From Deroplatys truncata (lineage: Eukaryota > Arthropoda > Insecta > Mantodea > Mantidae), in assembly GCA_030765065.1 (NCBI GenBank), contig CM060984.1:102715488-102779487 (forward strand): 64,000 nucleotides of DNA, given 5' to 3'. Below the pieces are notes generated by a model. It was given only the letters and a program-made list of their open reading frames with translations. It had not been told where the DNA came from and did no database searches. This document shows, one piece after another, positions 23,222 through 34,720 of this stretch. How positions within the stretch are numbered: the stretch's first letter is position 1; every line of letters starts with the position of its first letter. A program made the position numbers and the translations under genes.

Positions 23222-26200
23222 GTAAGCACAAACATTAAAACTCTGAAGTATAAGAACTATTCAGACCTTTGTCTGAATATTGTCTGTTATTCTGAGAAAT
23301 TAAAAACTATTATTTCTTGTCCAAAATGATTGTCTTGCAAGGGATACGATGTAGTAGGTATAGCGTAAAGAAAACTGAATGTAATGAATTCACATTACTT
23401 TCTCTACCATCTATCCTTTATTAGTGCGTATACAAACTAGTCTTACTAAAACTCATTTTTATGTCTACTTTATTTTAATCTAAATACACTTTTGCAGGAA
23501 TAAGTACATTATATATTTCGCTATTGACACAAAGGACAGTGATAGTCAAATGTTTATGAACTGGACGCTATACGCTCGCCTTAAAATTCCACACTGTTTC
23601 AGTGGAATCGCAAGAAACAACTGAATTTTTACAGGACTTTAAAAGAATAGATAAGTATTGAACAATTCGAACCAATAATAACGGATATTTCGGAAATGGG
23701 TAATGCACAAAAAAGTTATTTGAAATAAATTGTTTGTTTTAAAGAGATGTGCATTTTTTTGTGTAGTACGTTTCCGTCTATCGCTTAACTTTACCGTTTA
23801 TACAAGATTATACAAAATTCCTTCCGAATGAAGAGGACTTCAAAGGCTGTCCCCAGAAAATTCAATATATACATTTTATAATTCATATACATATCTGTAA
23901 TACAATGGTATTTTAATCAAAATCGCTAAGCCATATTTTAGATAATAAACAATTTCGAAAAATGTTCCATGTAAAAGGTAATTTGGGGTGGAGGATTTTC
24001 TTGGGAATCATCATGTTGCATCTTTGGAAGATACTGAACTTAAATACGAAGTTTGATGTTACTCCGACTTTTCTTTTTGTTTTTCTAAAAATGCTTTTAT
24101 TGTATTCAGGGAGCCTCAAAACATGTATTTCCGATGAAATCTCGGTATCGAATTTTTTGGTGGAATGCAATACCTTCTCTACCTACTAGGTACGTAGTAG
24201 AGAAAGTAAGAATAACAAAGAAGACTATGCAAAAAGAAGGACCAGATTTCAGATTTTTATTTCAAACAAACCGTGAAAGTCAGAAATACCTTCCACACAT
24301 AATCGGACAGAGAGAAGTTTGAAGTTTTTAAAAGCAGTCTTCACACTTTCATTCAGGTTGTTTGCAGAAAAATCTTAAGTTTCAACTTGCCGTGAATCCA
24401 TTGTCCATTGTTTAGTGGATTCAACAAACAGCTACCTGATCAAAAGCAAATTTGAATGCAGTATAAAAAGTTCCTTTCTCCTGTGGTAGCCACAATAGAT
24501 TTCAGTAAATTACGCAAATTGCGAGGTGTCCCCCTCTGTTGTATACCCTATATCCAATAGGTGCTCTAAGTACAGTTTTAAAATACGTATAAATTAAACA
24601 ATTGACTATCAGTTTATGTCATTACTTTTGTTGGTCTCCGTTGTATAGTAACAAAACGGGTTATTAACAAAGGAAAAAAAGTAAATAAATGAGTTAAGTA
24701 CAACTTAAAACTATGATTTTTACAACAAATGGTAATTGTTTTCATGTTTATAGGTTATGCATGAACGCGTTTTGCTTTTTAAGCAAATATACATACGAAG
24801 CACTTTATTTATTAAATTATTTGTCTAAGTTTGGAAAGAATGAGTGATAAGGAAATTTCAACCTGAATTACATTGAATCGGAATGTTACTACGTTGATTT
24901 TGTTTAAAACATCGCTAAAGGTTGCCAACTTGTCATGACAACTTTAGCTGTCTAGGGCCACCAAAGTAGTATTTCTCGGCTCGTTAACATCTGTCAAGCA
25001 ACTGTTTGAGACCAAAACACTTCTAAGAAATATTCAAATGATAAGTTAATTTGCTACATTTCAGACGTTTGCTTATTTAGATAGCACCTACTTTGTAGTT
25101 TATTTCACAAATATAAAGTAATCTTTGCCTTCGTATTTGATTAGTGCTTGAAGAGTGTTTAATTGCACTCCGAAAGTACACATATTATTTCATGCATTAT
25201 TTCATAAAAGAAATCTTATATGTTATATTCATATGCCTCTCTCTGCACAGTATCGTTTATTTTTATATAGCTTTTACAAAATATTCTTATGCAAGCTTAT
25301 TTTTTCTACCTGCTTTGCATTAATCAAGATATACATTTGCAGATACAGTTTCAGTACACATTTCGTTCTAGTTACAAAAGGGATAGAGGAAATTGAATCG
25401 AAGTAAAGTGTTTAAAAGCGGCTCGTTGTGGCTTTGAAATTCCACACTCTTTCCATTACATCGCTAGGAGCAAGTGAATAGCGATAGGACTTTAAAAAAT
25501 TACAAAGTATTGAACAATTGAAAACAATATTAACGGGTGATTCGGAAATGGGTGATGCCACAAAAAAGTTATTTGAAATAAATTGTGTGTTTTAAAAATA
25601 TATCGTGTTGTAGTTATAATAAATATTCTTGTTCTTGTTCAATTGAAATATTCTTTTCTTTGTACAACTGTTTTATATAGTTACGATTTGTTTAAAAAAT
25701 GTTCTGTGAAAAATAACTTTTATCTCAAGAAGTATAAATGTTATAAAGACACTAAAACTCACGTTATCAATACTATTATTCACCTAGATTCATTTAGATT
25801 AGTGTATAATAATGCAAGAATCTACAATGTTTTTATATAGCTCGTTTCTGTCCATCTCTTAACGTTCACAACCTATGCAAAATTATACCTACAAAGTTCC
25901 TTCCGAATAAATTGGACTTCAGAGGCTATTCCCAAAAATTCAAGATATATATATATATGTATATATAATGTAAATATCTTAAATGTATGGTATTTAATCA
26001 AAATCGTTAGAACCATTTTTGAGGAGAAATGAAAATGAAAAATTCCCCATGTAATGGATAGTTCAGGGAGGGAGGGCGTTTCTTGAAAATTCTCGTGTTG
26101 CAACTTTGGAGAACACTGAACTTAAACACCAAGTTTGGCATTTATCCGACTTTTAGTTTTTTAATTGTGCTGTTCTCTCTTTCCCTCCCCCTCTCTTTCT

Positions 26201-27097
26201 TTCTCTCACTCTCTCTCTCACACACATATATTGGATTCAGGGTGGTCAAAATATATATCTCAGGCGAAACCTTGACATCGAATTTTTGATGGAATACAAT
26301 ACTTCCTCTTACCTTAGCGACAGAGAAAATAAAAATCTTGATGCTGCCTAATTTTAGAAAAACATTATTCTGATGACTGAATACTACACAAAAGACAATC
26401 TAAATATGTGGATAAGAAGGACCGAGCGGGATGGCTCAAGCAGCAACGTCTGTGGCCCACATTCGGGAGGTCCCGGGTTCGATTTCCGGTAACCACCCAC
26501 TCTGACCATGTGGATTTTCGTGGTTTTCCCCTGGTCGCCTAGGCGAATGCCGGATTGGTGTATTCTACCACGATTTGTCCTTTCCCTCATTTCATCTCTT
26601 CCTTTTACGTTTTAGATGTGTCTTCGTATCCTGCGATGCTGGCGGTGTCGGGCAGATGGCGTAGTTGCTTGCGTATTGGAAACATTTCTCCCCATGAATG
26701 CCACGGTGAGTTGTCTCGCCCGTTAGGGTCGCTTCGTTGCCCTCTCTCGGGATTCTTCGCCTCTACTGGTGCGTGGGTGATCAAGCTGAGATTATTAGGG
26801 ACTTTTGCGCGTCCCTGTGGGCCTGTCTGCCGGCGAACCTGAGACCCCCTATAGCTCCATCACCTCATCCCTACCTGGAGATGCAGCCATATTAGATAAA
26901 GCTGGTCTCAGAGTGAGGTGTTCCCCGCCGATAAACACAGTCTACATCCTGTGGGTAAAAAGAAACTATTGAGTACATTCTTTGATTCCAGGGAAATCCC
27001 AGACTGAACTAGCTTTAAACTGTAGTGATGGGCCTATACCTAAAATACGTAAGTATATGTTATTTCCAAGTGCATTGTAGAATACTTTTCTTTGCAG

Positions 27098-27188
27098 TTA
27101 TGTGGCCAGAGTGAAAGAGAATAGTCCCCAAGGAAGTGCCCTCCTCTTCGAAGACCCTTATATCACCGAGATACGCGATGATGACTTG
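27098..27188 (+). CDS. Cadherin exon 2 (start of an EC repeat)
   Basis: Acceptor TTTCTTTGCAG and donor GTGAGT bound 91 nt. The first base completes the codon left by the previous exon, giving His in NDHYVARVKENSP. The encoded YVARVKENSPQGSALLFED is the typical first strand of an EC repeat, with the conserved calcium-binding Glu in KENSP. EIRDDDL supplies the DXD-like calcium ligands. It ends in phase 0. Confidence 0.9.
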
Positions 27189-28566
27189 GTGAGTATGATG
27201 TATGCCTTTGGGATTCTATGCTAGCCTTACCAATTAATCATGAGTTCCATAAATGTTTCCATATAACCTATTACAAAGAATTTAATGAAGCTCTAATACA
27301 ATTCTGAATCAATATATTCTATTCCTGTTTTTGGATTGTCACTATTTTTACTTTCTCTACCACGTACCTATGTACATAGAGACCCCCTGCATAAACAAAT
27401 TACGAAAAATTATTTTTAGATAAAGATCGGTGTGGGTGGGTGTGTGTGAGCAGAATGACAAAAAAAAAGTTGAATAAATATCAATCTTGGCATGGAAGTT
27501 CAATATTTTCCAAAGATGCAATCGAAGATTTTCAAGAAAATCTCCCCGCCTCAAAATACGCTTTACATGAAAAATTTTTCGTAATTTTTTTAACTTCTAA
27601 ATATGGTTCTAACGATTTTGATTAAAATTCCATGTATTTAACATATTTGATGACAAAGAAAATGTATATCCTGAATTTTCTGGGAATAACTTGTGAAGTC
27701 CATTCATTCAGAAAGAATTTTACATAAACTGGTAAACGTTATGAGATAGAATAAAAGCGTAGATACTACACAAAAATTGTAGACCTCTTTAAAAACATGC
27801 AATTTATTTCAAACAGCTTTTTATAGTGGCATCAGCCACTTCCGAGAAATATCATTGACTTTGGTTTCAATTGTTTAAAACTTCGTAACTGTCTTTTAAA
27901 GTCCTGTCGCTATTCACTTGTTTCTCGCGATGTCATGGAAAGAGTATAGGCATTTAAATCCATAGCGAGCTCTCTTTTAAACATCTGACTATCTATTTGG
28001 TTTCCTTTATCGTTTTTTGGGTAGCGGGGTTCATTTCTATAGCTCCCTTTAACGGCTATGGTCATATCGAGGGCTTTGACTGAAACATCTGATGGTGTTT
28101 TTACTCTTTGAACCTTTAGGTTAGGTTACTGTAGGTTTTCTTCGTTTTAACTTATTTTCACACATACATTCACACTTCTAAATTCTATATAGGGTAGGGA
28201 ATAATCCTAACTAAACACAAATTCTCAACCCCCGGCCGGGAATTGAAATTGGGATCTCCGGATGAGTAATTGGCTCGCTGACCACTCGACCACGTAGTCA
28301 GAAATGTTTAATGAAGGTATACCTGCAAATGTTTCTCTATTTTAACGTGAAGCAGATAGAAAAATAATTTTGCGTAAGAATAGTTTGTAGAAGGCATATG
28401 AAAATAAATGATAGTGGGTAAAGAAAGTCAGTGGGTAGAAAAAGTCATATGAATGTAACACATAAGAAATGCTTTTGGCAACAATTCCTATTGCCAGCTA
28501 AATTATTGATTCGCTTTTAAGACACAACATAAATAGTTATTCTTATTCCACTCTTTTTATTTTCAG

Positions 28567-28719
28567 GGTAAGAGTGGTGTGTTTGCTATCTCTCTCGAGC
28601 AAAACAATGGCACGTTCGAGATATCTCCGACAGTGGGAGAACGGCGAGCAAGTTTTGTCATTAGAGTGCGCAACAATTCTCTGTTGGATTTCGAGAAGCT
28701 TCGCTCCGTGCATTTTATT
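28567..28719 (+). CDS. Cadherin exon 3 (middle of the EC repeat)
   Basis: Acceptor TATTTTCAG and donor GTAAGT bound exactly 51 codons. The product includes GVFAISLEQNNGTFEISP and LLDFEKLRSVHFI. The FEISP core and the LDFE motif match the usual F-X-I-X-P and LDYE positions of EC repeats. NGT and NNS are possible N-glycosylation sites. It is phase 0 at both ends, so exons 3 and 4 are symmetric. Confidence 0.92.
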
Positions 28720-28821
28720 GTAAGTATGAACAATCCAAGATGAATCATAAGCAATTGTGATTTGCATTAATATTTGAGGAAGCGTTCTTAAATATGTTAT
28801 TTCTAAGAGTTACTATTATAG

Positions 28822-28980
28822 ATTACAGCTCGGGAAATTGGTCCTGATACGTCTTTGTCCAGTTCTGTAACGGTAAACGTGTATGTGGACGATGTGAACG
28901 ACAACCCACCGGCGTTCATGGCTCCAGAATATCGCGTTGAGCTTCCAGAGAACATGACCGAAAACACTCGAGTGGTACAG
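28822..28980 (+). CDS. Cadherin exon 4 (EC repeat boundary)
   Basis: A 102-bp intron precedes it. Acceptor TACTATTATAG and donor GTAAGT bound 53 codons. The product contains ITAREIG, SSSVTVNVYVDDVNDNPPAF and YRVELPENMTENTRVVQ. It closes one EC repeat (A-X-D position replaced by ARE), carries the canonical calcium linker DVNDNPP and opens the next repeat with the PEN calcium-ligand Glu. The NMT sequon sits in the first strand. Confidence 0.94.
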
Positions 28981-29053
28981 GTAAGTCTGCATTGAAATAA
29001 CTTTGGTACTGTAACCACAAAATATTGGAGAAGTAATTTATAAATGTGTTTAG

Positions 29054-29207
29054 GTAGAAGCTACAGATGTGGATACCGGACTATTTGGGAAACTGCGTTA
29101 TACGGCAATCCTGGGACAGTACAACAGCTCTCTAGAACTGGATCCTCTCAGCGGACTCGTGACGGTGAAGACGAGTAGGCATCAGTTCGACAGGGAAGTT
29201 GCCAAAG
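29054..29207 (+). CDS. Cadherin exon 5 (middle of the next EC repeat)
   Basis: A 73-bp intron precedes it. Acceptor TTTAG and donor GTATTT bound 154 nt, leaving one base (G) of a split codon. The product starts VEATDVDTGLFGKLRYTAI, with the DXD motif (DVD). SLELDPLSGLVTV is the standard LDPXTGXI hairpin of EC repeats, and HQFDREVAK replaces the usual LDYE. Confidence 0.93.
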
Positions 29208-29299
29208 GTATTTATTTATTATGAATGATGGAAATTCATTTTTAACACTATTATGATAGAATATTAAAGACACGAAGGGTTTTGGAGGACAGAAACTAT

Positions 29300-30090
29300 G
29301 TACGAGGCGTGGTAATACAGAAACCGGGCTTACTTTGTTACCACCACTCCGAGGATGCAGAGGGTGGAGGGCATTAGCCTGTGGAATCCCCTCTACCGTC
29401 ACACGATGTTTCACTTAAGCGCAGTGGTTAGTCTGGCCGTGACCTGTATATGAAGTGTAACGTGTGTCTTACCTCCGTCGGAATAATGCTGATTGCTAAA
29501 GTAGAACAACGTGCTTACATCAAATTCCTCACAAAACTCGAAAAAAGACATGTTGCACGACGCTCTAGGCGTGTAAAAGTTTGTGCTAAAATGGTGCCAA
29601 AACCCCTCAAACCCGCGCAAAAGGAACATGCGTGAATTGCTGTGTTGACACTCCTGAAAACATTGAAAATACTTCTGATTTCAAAAACGTAATTACTTGC
29701 GACAAAAATTGGACTTTCCAGTATTATCCAGAGACTAAGTAACAATCCATCCATTCGAAAATCCCCTAATCCCCAGGAAGCAGAAATCGTGCACAATTAA
29801 GTCAACATTCAAAGAAATGTTGATTTTTTTCTACATCTGGGGTTATCTACATTGACTGGGTGCCTGCCGGTCAGACTGTCAAACAAGGCTTATTATAAAA
29901 ATGTTTTGAAGACCCTCCGTAAACCTCTGCGATAAAGGAAACCAAACTTGTGGAAGAATATCTCATGGATCCTCCACCAACAATACCCCAGCACATAATG
30001 CGCTATCTGTGAAGAGTTATTTGGCAAAACGTTCTAGTGATGGAACATCAAGGAAATAACATTGTCATTATCCGATTCTTTTTTAAAAAA
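29300..30090 (+). mobile_element. Decayed mariner-like element
   Basis: A terminal-like TACGAGGCGTGGTAAT lies at about 29302. Downstream, in mixed plus-strand frames, are fragments of a mariner transposase: VCAKMVPKPLKPAQKEH, TCDKNWTFQYYPETK (first catalytic region, Asp kept), VIYIDWVPAGQTVKQG and PAHNALSVKSYLAKR (second catalytic region). Stops and frameshifts break the frame repeatedly. The part carrying the third catalytic Asp was not found, nor a right end. It lies in the cadherin intron, about 100 bases after exon 5. Confidence 0.7.
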
Positions 30091-30436
30091 AGTATTAAGA
30101 GCATGAATCCGGTTTCTTTAGTGCCACACCTCGTAAAAACTGTGAATATTGTTCATTGCCTCTTCATGAATGTGAAACAGATCAAGTTCTTTCATCCGTT
30201 AAAGAGATCTGTATGTGTCGGACTCGTTGGCCTCCATATGGCTACGACCGCCATTATTTTCTACACATGGATACGACGGCATAGACCTAGTTGCTGGAGG
30301 GTTGTTTTGACTGCAATGCAAGGTAACAGAAACAAGCGATTGCCCTGCTGTACAAAAGTATATTCAAGTTTGCAAACAATTTAGTGGCTGCCTGCATTTG
30401 ACCATTCATTGGCAACCCTGTTTTTGCTAACATTAT

Positions 30437-31323
30437 AGCACAGGGAGAGCCAAAAAACTACGAACCAGCTGCGCGGTATTTTTCCTGTCCGCGTTTTTGG
30501 CGCTCGTTGCCATCTGCCGCTATCATAGAAAGGCGCGGATGAAACCATACAACATTTTTAAAACTACTTTTAAAGGCTTTACTTATCAACTTTACGAAAG
30601 GAGATGCTGAAACTGGCCACTGTCGTTGTCCATACATTTTTGGCACCTCTTTAGGAAACTATCCACCACTCGCCGTAGATAACGTTGAGAAATGCTGTTA
30701 ATTTCCTGTCGAATATTTTGTTTTAACTCTTCTAGAGTGTGTGGGTTTGTCTCGTACACTTTGTTTTAAGTTACCCCAGAGAGAGAAGTCGCAGGGGACT
30801 AGGTCGGGGGACCGAGGAGGGCCACAAATCTCTACTAATAATTCTGACCTCAAACACACTTTCAATTGTTCTCATCGAAATATTTGCTGTATGAGGTGTA
30901 GAGTCTTGTTTGAAGAAAGGCAAAATCATGCTCCCTGTTTGTTAATTCTCTAAAAACAGAGAGCAAAATTGTATTCACCTATGCACGGGCTTCAACTATT
31001 GACTCGAAAAAAAATGGCCCTTCGATTTCTATCTCTGGAGTAACTTAAAACTAAGTGTACAAGACAAATCCACACGTCCTGGAAGAATTAAAACAAAATA
31101 TTGCCAGCATTTCTCAACGTGAACTACGGTGAGTGATGGATGGTTTCCTAAAGAGGTGCTAAAATATATATTGACAACGACGGTGTCCAGTTTCAACATC
31201 TTATAAAATGTTGTATGGTTTCGTCCGCGCCTTTCTATGATAGCGGCAGACGGCAATGAGACCGAGGACGTGTACAGGAAAACACCGCTCAGCCGGGTCG
31301 TAGTTTTTTGGCTCTCTCTGTAT
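30437..31323. mobile_element. Fold-back element with inverted transposase 3' ends
   Basis: The left arm 30437-30777 and right arm 31037-31323 are inverted copies. Both tips carry GAGAGCCAAAAAACTACG, and both inner parts encode, on opposite strands, the C-terminus of the same transposase (left arm minus strand: QEINSISQRYLRRVVDSF). The spacer encodes on the minus strand GPPRSPDLVPCDFSLWGNLK, the third-aspartate region of a Tc1/mariner-type DDE transposase. The N-terminal and first catalytic regions are absent. The element therefore looks like a transposon 3' end joined head-to-head with itself. There is TA just beyond the right tip; the left edge has been altered. Confidence 0.8.
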
Positions 31324-31880
31324 AATTTAATCTTTTCAGTATGCCAGTTTTTATACATTTTGTGTGCAAGTTAAATGAACGCAAATCAATTAGTTACTGT
31401 TAGATAATAGGCTAAAGATTCTGAATGGAACCAATTGTGGCCTAAGAAAATGTCTAAAATCAATTACTTCTGCGGTCAGTATCTGGCAAAGAGGAAAGCT
31501 AATTTTTAAAAAATGCCTATAATTACCGTTATTTTACAGGAAGTTATAAGTTCAATTATGTTTATAAGCATAAATTTCTAAGAGGCGAATAGAAATCTTA
31601 GATTACGCTTAACGGAACTAGGCGTATTGCATAAAGTACAGTGTTGCAGCAGAAATATGAATCTAAAGCTGATTTACTGGAGCAGTATTTTTTTGCGTAT
31701 GTAGCCATTTTATAAATTCATGTGGTTTCCTGATGTTATCGGATTTTATTCCTAATGATTATTTAGCTGCCTTTTAGTAGCTCTACCCTCGAAATATAGG
31801 TTTACAGTAATTATATAATTGTTTAACTTCCGAGCAATTAATTTATGTAAAGGTTACTTTTTCTAGCAGTTACTTATTGT
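31324..31880. other. Intron sequence, nothing recognised
   Basis: AT-rich intron sequence between the fold-back element and a MITE-X copy. Confidence 0.5.
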
Positions 31881-32592
31881 AGTTAGATATACGAAGTATT
31901 GCATTCCACCCAAAAATTCTGTGTCGAGATTTCATCAAAATACATGTTTTGATGTTCCTCATTTACAAAATGATTTTTAGAAAAGATTCGTGTGTGTGAA
32001 CAGCATATCTCAGAAACGAAAATTTAGACAAGTAACAAACTGGTATTTAAGTTTAGTATCTGCCAAGATACGAAGATTTTAAAGAACATCTCCCACCCCA
32101 AACTACATTTTACATGAAAAAGTTTATTACTTTTAATTTTCTCAAAAAATGACTCTAACAATGATTATTAAAATGCCAAATGCTTAAGATATTTACATGA
32201 CTAATACAGTGTATATCTTGAATTTTCTAACGATAGACTGTGAAGTGCATTTCTTCCAAATTAATTCCATATACACTTGTTTAACTGATAAACCATAAGG
32301 AATAGACAAAAACTAGGTGTAAAACTGTAGATCTTTTTAAAACATACAATTTATTTCAGATAACTTTTATTGTGGCATCAGCCGTTTCTGATACATTTGT
32401 TGTTATTATTTTGAATTTCAAAGTACGTTTTTCATTTTTAAAGTGCTGTCACCATTCAACTGTCTCTCGCGAGTGTGAAATTTTAGTCAGCACATAGTGA
32501 CTTTTTAATGATTTGACTATTGCTTTTCTGTATCTCCTTTGTACAATGACGTGTAATTAAACTATTTCTGTTGATTAGCTGAAGTATACAGA
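31881..32592 (+). repeat. MITE-X copy, diverged, 3' part missing
   Basis: Contains GCATTCCACCCAAAAATTC, ACATGTTTTGATGTTCC, GTGTGTGTGAACAGCATATC and later family blocks with many changes. It runs directly into a minus-oriented copy at 32593. Confidence 0.7.
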
Positions 32593-32623
32593 ATGATGTG
32601 TTTTATTCACATGAGTTTTTCTA

Positions 32624-32958
32624 GGGGGCGGCGCCGTGGCCGAGTAGTTAGACCGCTCGCCTCTCACCGAGGCGCCCCGGGTTCAATCCCAGACACCCGC
32701 ATGTGGGATTTGTGGCGGACAAAGGTCTGGGCGTGCTTTTTCCGGGTTCTCCGGTTTCCCCGCCATTCATTCCACCAACTGCTCCATCGTCATCTTTCCT
32801 ATCATCCATTTCGCCGTCATTTCGTTTCATCTACTTCCCATAACAGGCATCGGGCTGATCACCCATCCTGGACATTCTGTCTGCTCCTCGACGGGCCTCT
32901 GACTCCAGGCACCCGTCTGTAAGTCCTACATAAGATGAGGGTAAACAGCGAATGAATG
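32624..32958 (+). mobile_element. SINE-B with 14-bp TSD
   Basis: The head GCGCCGTGGCCGAGTAGTTA has an A box of the tRNA-Leu/Ser type and is followed by the B box GGGTTCAATCCC. A body of about 240 bases includes CATGTGGGATTTGTGGCGG and CATCGGGCTGATCACCCATC, and the 3' end is GAGGGTAAACAGCGAATGAA. The exact 14-bp duplication CATGAGTTTTTCTA occurs at 32610-32623 and 32959-32972. The overlapping open frames are not genes. A second copy is at 60880. Confidence 0.9.
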
Positions 32959-33087
32959 CATGAGTTTTTCTAACCTCCATAGTTTATTAGTGGATATACA
33001 AACTGATCTTACGAAACATTATTTTTTGTCTACTTCATTTTAATCGAGATTTCGCAGAAATGGCTAAAATACACATTTCGTTATACA

Positions 33088-34096
33088 AGGTGTCTCGATG
33101 GAACATTCCTTCATTGCTTTAGAAATTTTTTTTGGCTAAAGTTAGCAACACAAAATTGATGCCAGTTGTTGCCCGTTTTATGCCATTGTGGTTAATATAG
33201 GGATGTGGTCTGCAGCTCAACGTGCCAAAGTTGTAAAATTGTTTTATAAGAGCAATGACAGCCCAACTGCTGCAGGAAAATCATTCCGTCACTATAATCC
33301 TGGAGTTCTAAACGTTCATTGCGACGGCTTTCAGAGCTTTTGAACATATCCCGTGTCAGTATTCACAGAATATTGCAATGGACTTACTCTTTCTTCCATA
33401 CAAGTTTCAGATTGTTCATAAATTAAAACCTATAAACAAAATCAACCAGATTGAATTCTATGACCAGTTTTCAGCCAAATTTGACAAAGATAACCAATTT
33501 GAAAGCAAAGAAGCCCATTTTCACTTACGCGGTAGTGTAAATACACAAAAATAAAGCTATACACGGTTAGAGGGTAACAGTGCGATATGCAATCTTTTCA
33601 TAAAGGATTATTGGTAGATATCTTTTTAAAGATGAGGAAGAACGAACAACAACAGGGACTTCTAGTCTATATGTCTACCTAATGCGTGAGATCTTTCACA
33701 ATCCGGAACTTGCTAGATTTTTCTTGGAGGTGCCAACACGATTCCAACAAGACGGCGCTACAGCACACACAGCTAGAATTTCTATGACAGTTGTATATAC
33801 AACAGGGTATATACAACTCGTCTATAAAATCTTAAACAACTGAAGGAAAAGGTTTGTTGAAAAATTACTGCTATCCCTGTTGAAATGCTGCAACATTCGT
33901 TTCACGATCTGGTGGAACGTCGTTGCAGAAATGGAGGCCATTTTAAGGACATATCCTCAAAAACTAAAATAATGATCTTTACAACATAATATGGCATACT
34001 ATTGACATTAATTTTCTACATTTGCTATTTTCCTTATTTAATATTTAACAGGTATTGTTTTAGTTTAAAAATATTGCTTCACTGACACCCTACAGA
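33088..34096 (+). mobile_element. Decayed DDE transposon nested in MITE-X
   Basis: Transposase pieces occur in plus-strand order. First is MWSAAQRAKVVKLFYKSN with PTAAGKSFRHYNPG (the N-terminal helical part of the insect DDE family often annotated DUF4817). Next is SKEAHFHLRGSVN (first catalytic region, the usual DE pair lost or altered). Then comes FQQDGATAHTARISM (second catalytic Asp kept). Stops break it repeatedly. The possible inverted tips AAGGTGTCTCG and its counterpart near CTGACACCCTA are imperfect. Confidence 0.7.
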
Positions 34097-34466
34097 TACA
34101 AATGGAGTAGTGATACTCAAATGCTTAAGAACTGGACACAACATGTGGGTCTTAAAATTCCATACTCTTTTCATACAATCGAGAGAAACAACTAAAAATC
34201 GACAGGTTTTAAAAAATAAAAAGGTATTGAACAATTCGAAACATCAATATTGGGTATTTTGGAAATGGCTTATGCCACAAAAATTATTTGTAATAAAGTG
34301 TTTTGATAAAGTCAAAAATAAAAAAATTCGAAAAGTGTTCCATGTAAAGGGTAGTTTAGGATGGGAGGATTTTCTTGAAAATCTTCGTGTCGCATCTTTG
34401 GAAGATAGTGAACTTAAATATAAGTTTTGTGTTTATACGACTTTCGTTTTAGATTATGCTGTTCAT

Positions 34467-34490
34467 ACACACACACACACACACACACAC
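34467..34490 (+). repeat. (AC)n microsatellite
   Basis: About 12 AC units, expanded from the TG-rich block of the surrounding minus-oriented MITE-X copy. Confidence 0.95.
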
Positions 34491-34602
34491 GGATGTGACC
34501 TAAAAACGTGTATTTCGGATGAAATCTCGGTATCGAATTTTTGGATGGAATGCAATATCTTCTCTACCTACTGTGTACGTGGTAGAGAAAGTAATAAGCT
34601 TT

Positions 34603-34667
34603 TGTAATAATTGTTTATGTAGAACGATTGTGACTAGAGAAAGTAATGTATATGTAACACATCAGAT
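34603..34667 (+). repeat. MITE-X 3' tail fragment
   Basis: Carries TAGAGAAAGTAATGTATATG and ACACATCAGATTTTT, the last ~60 bases of the unit in plus orientation, just upstream of the acceptor of exon 6. Confidence 0.7.
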
Positions 34668-34720
34668 TTTTGTATTCTAACATCTTATCATTTAGTATAT
34701 AAGCTGAGATTATGTTACAG

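Larger units (their letters stand above)
32593..34593 (-). repeat. MITE-X copy (minus) hosting a SINE and a DDE transposon
   Basis: Starts with the inverted tail GATGTGTTTTATTCACATGA and ends TACGTGGTAGAGAAAGTA. Removing the SINE at 32624-32958 and the transposon at 33088-34096 leaves a collinear copy (GTTTATTAGTGGATATACAA before, ACTGGACACAACATGTGGG after). A CA dinucleotide run lies in its TG-rich block. Confidence 0.8.

Noticed and set aside
32632-32700. tRNA gene candidate with good A and B boxes (also at 60889, 21841, 26428, 9630 and 300-366 minus)
   Set aside because: None closes into a full cloverleaf with an acceptor stem. Each continues into a repeated body, and several carry TSDs; they are SINE heads.
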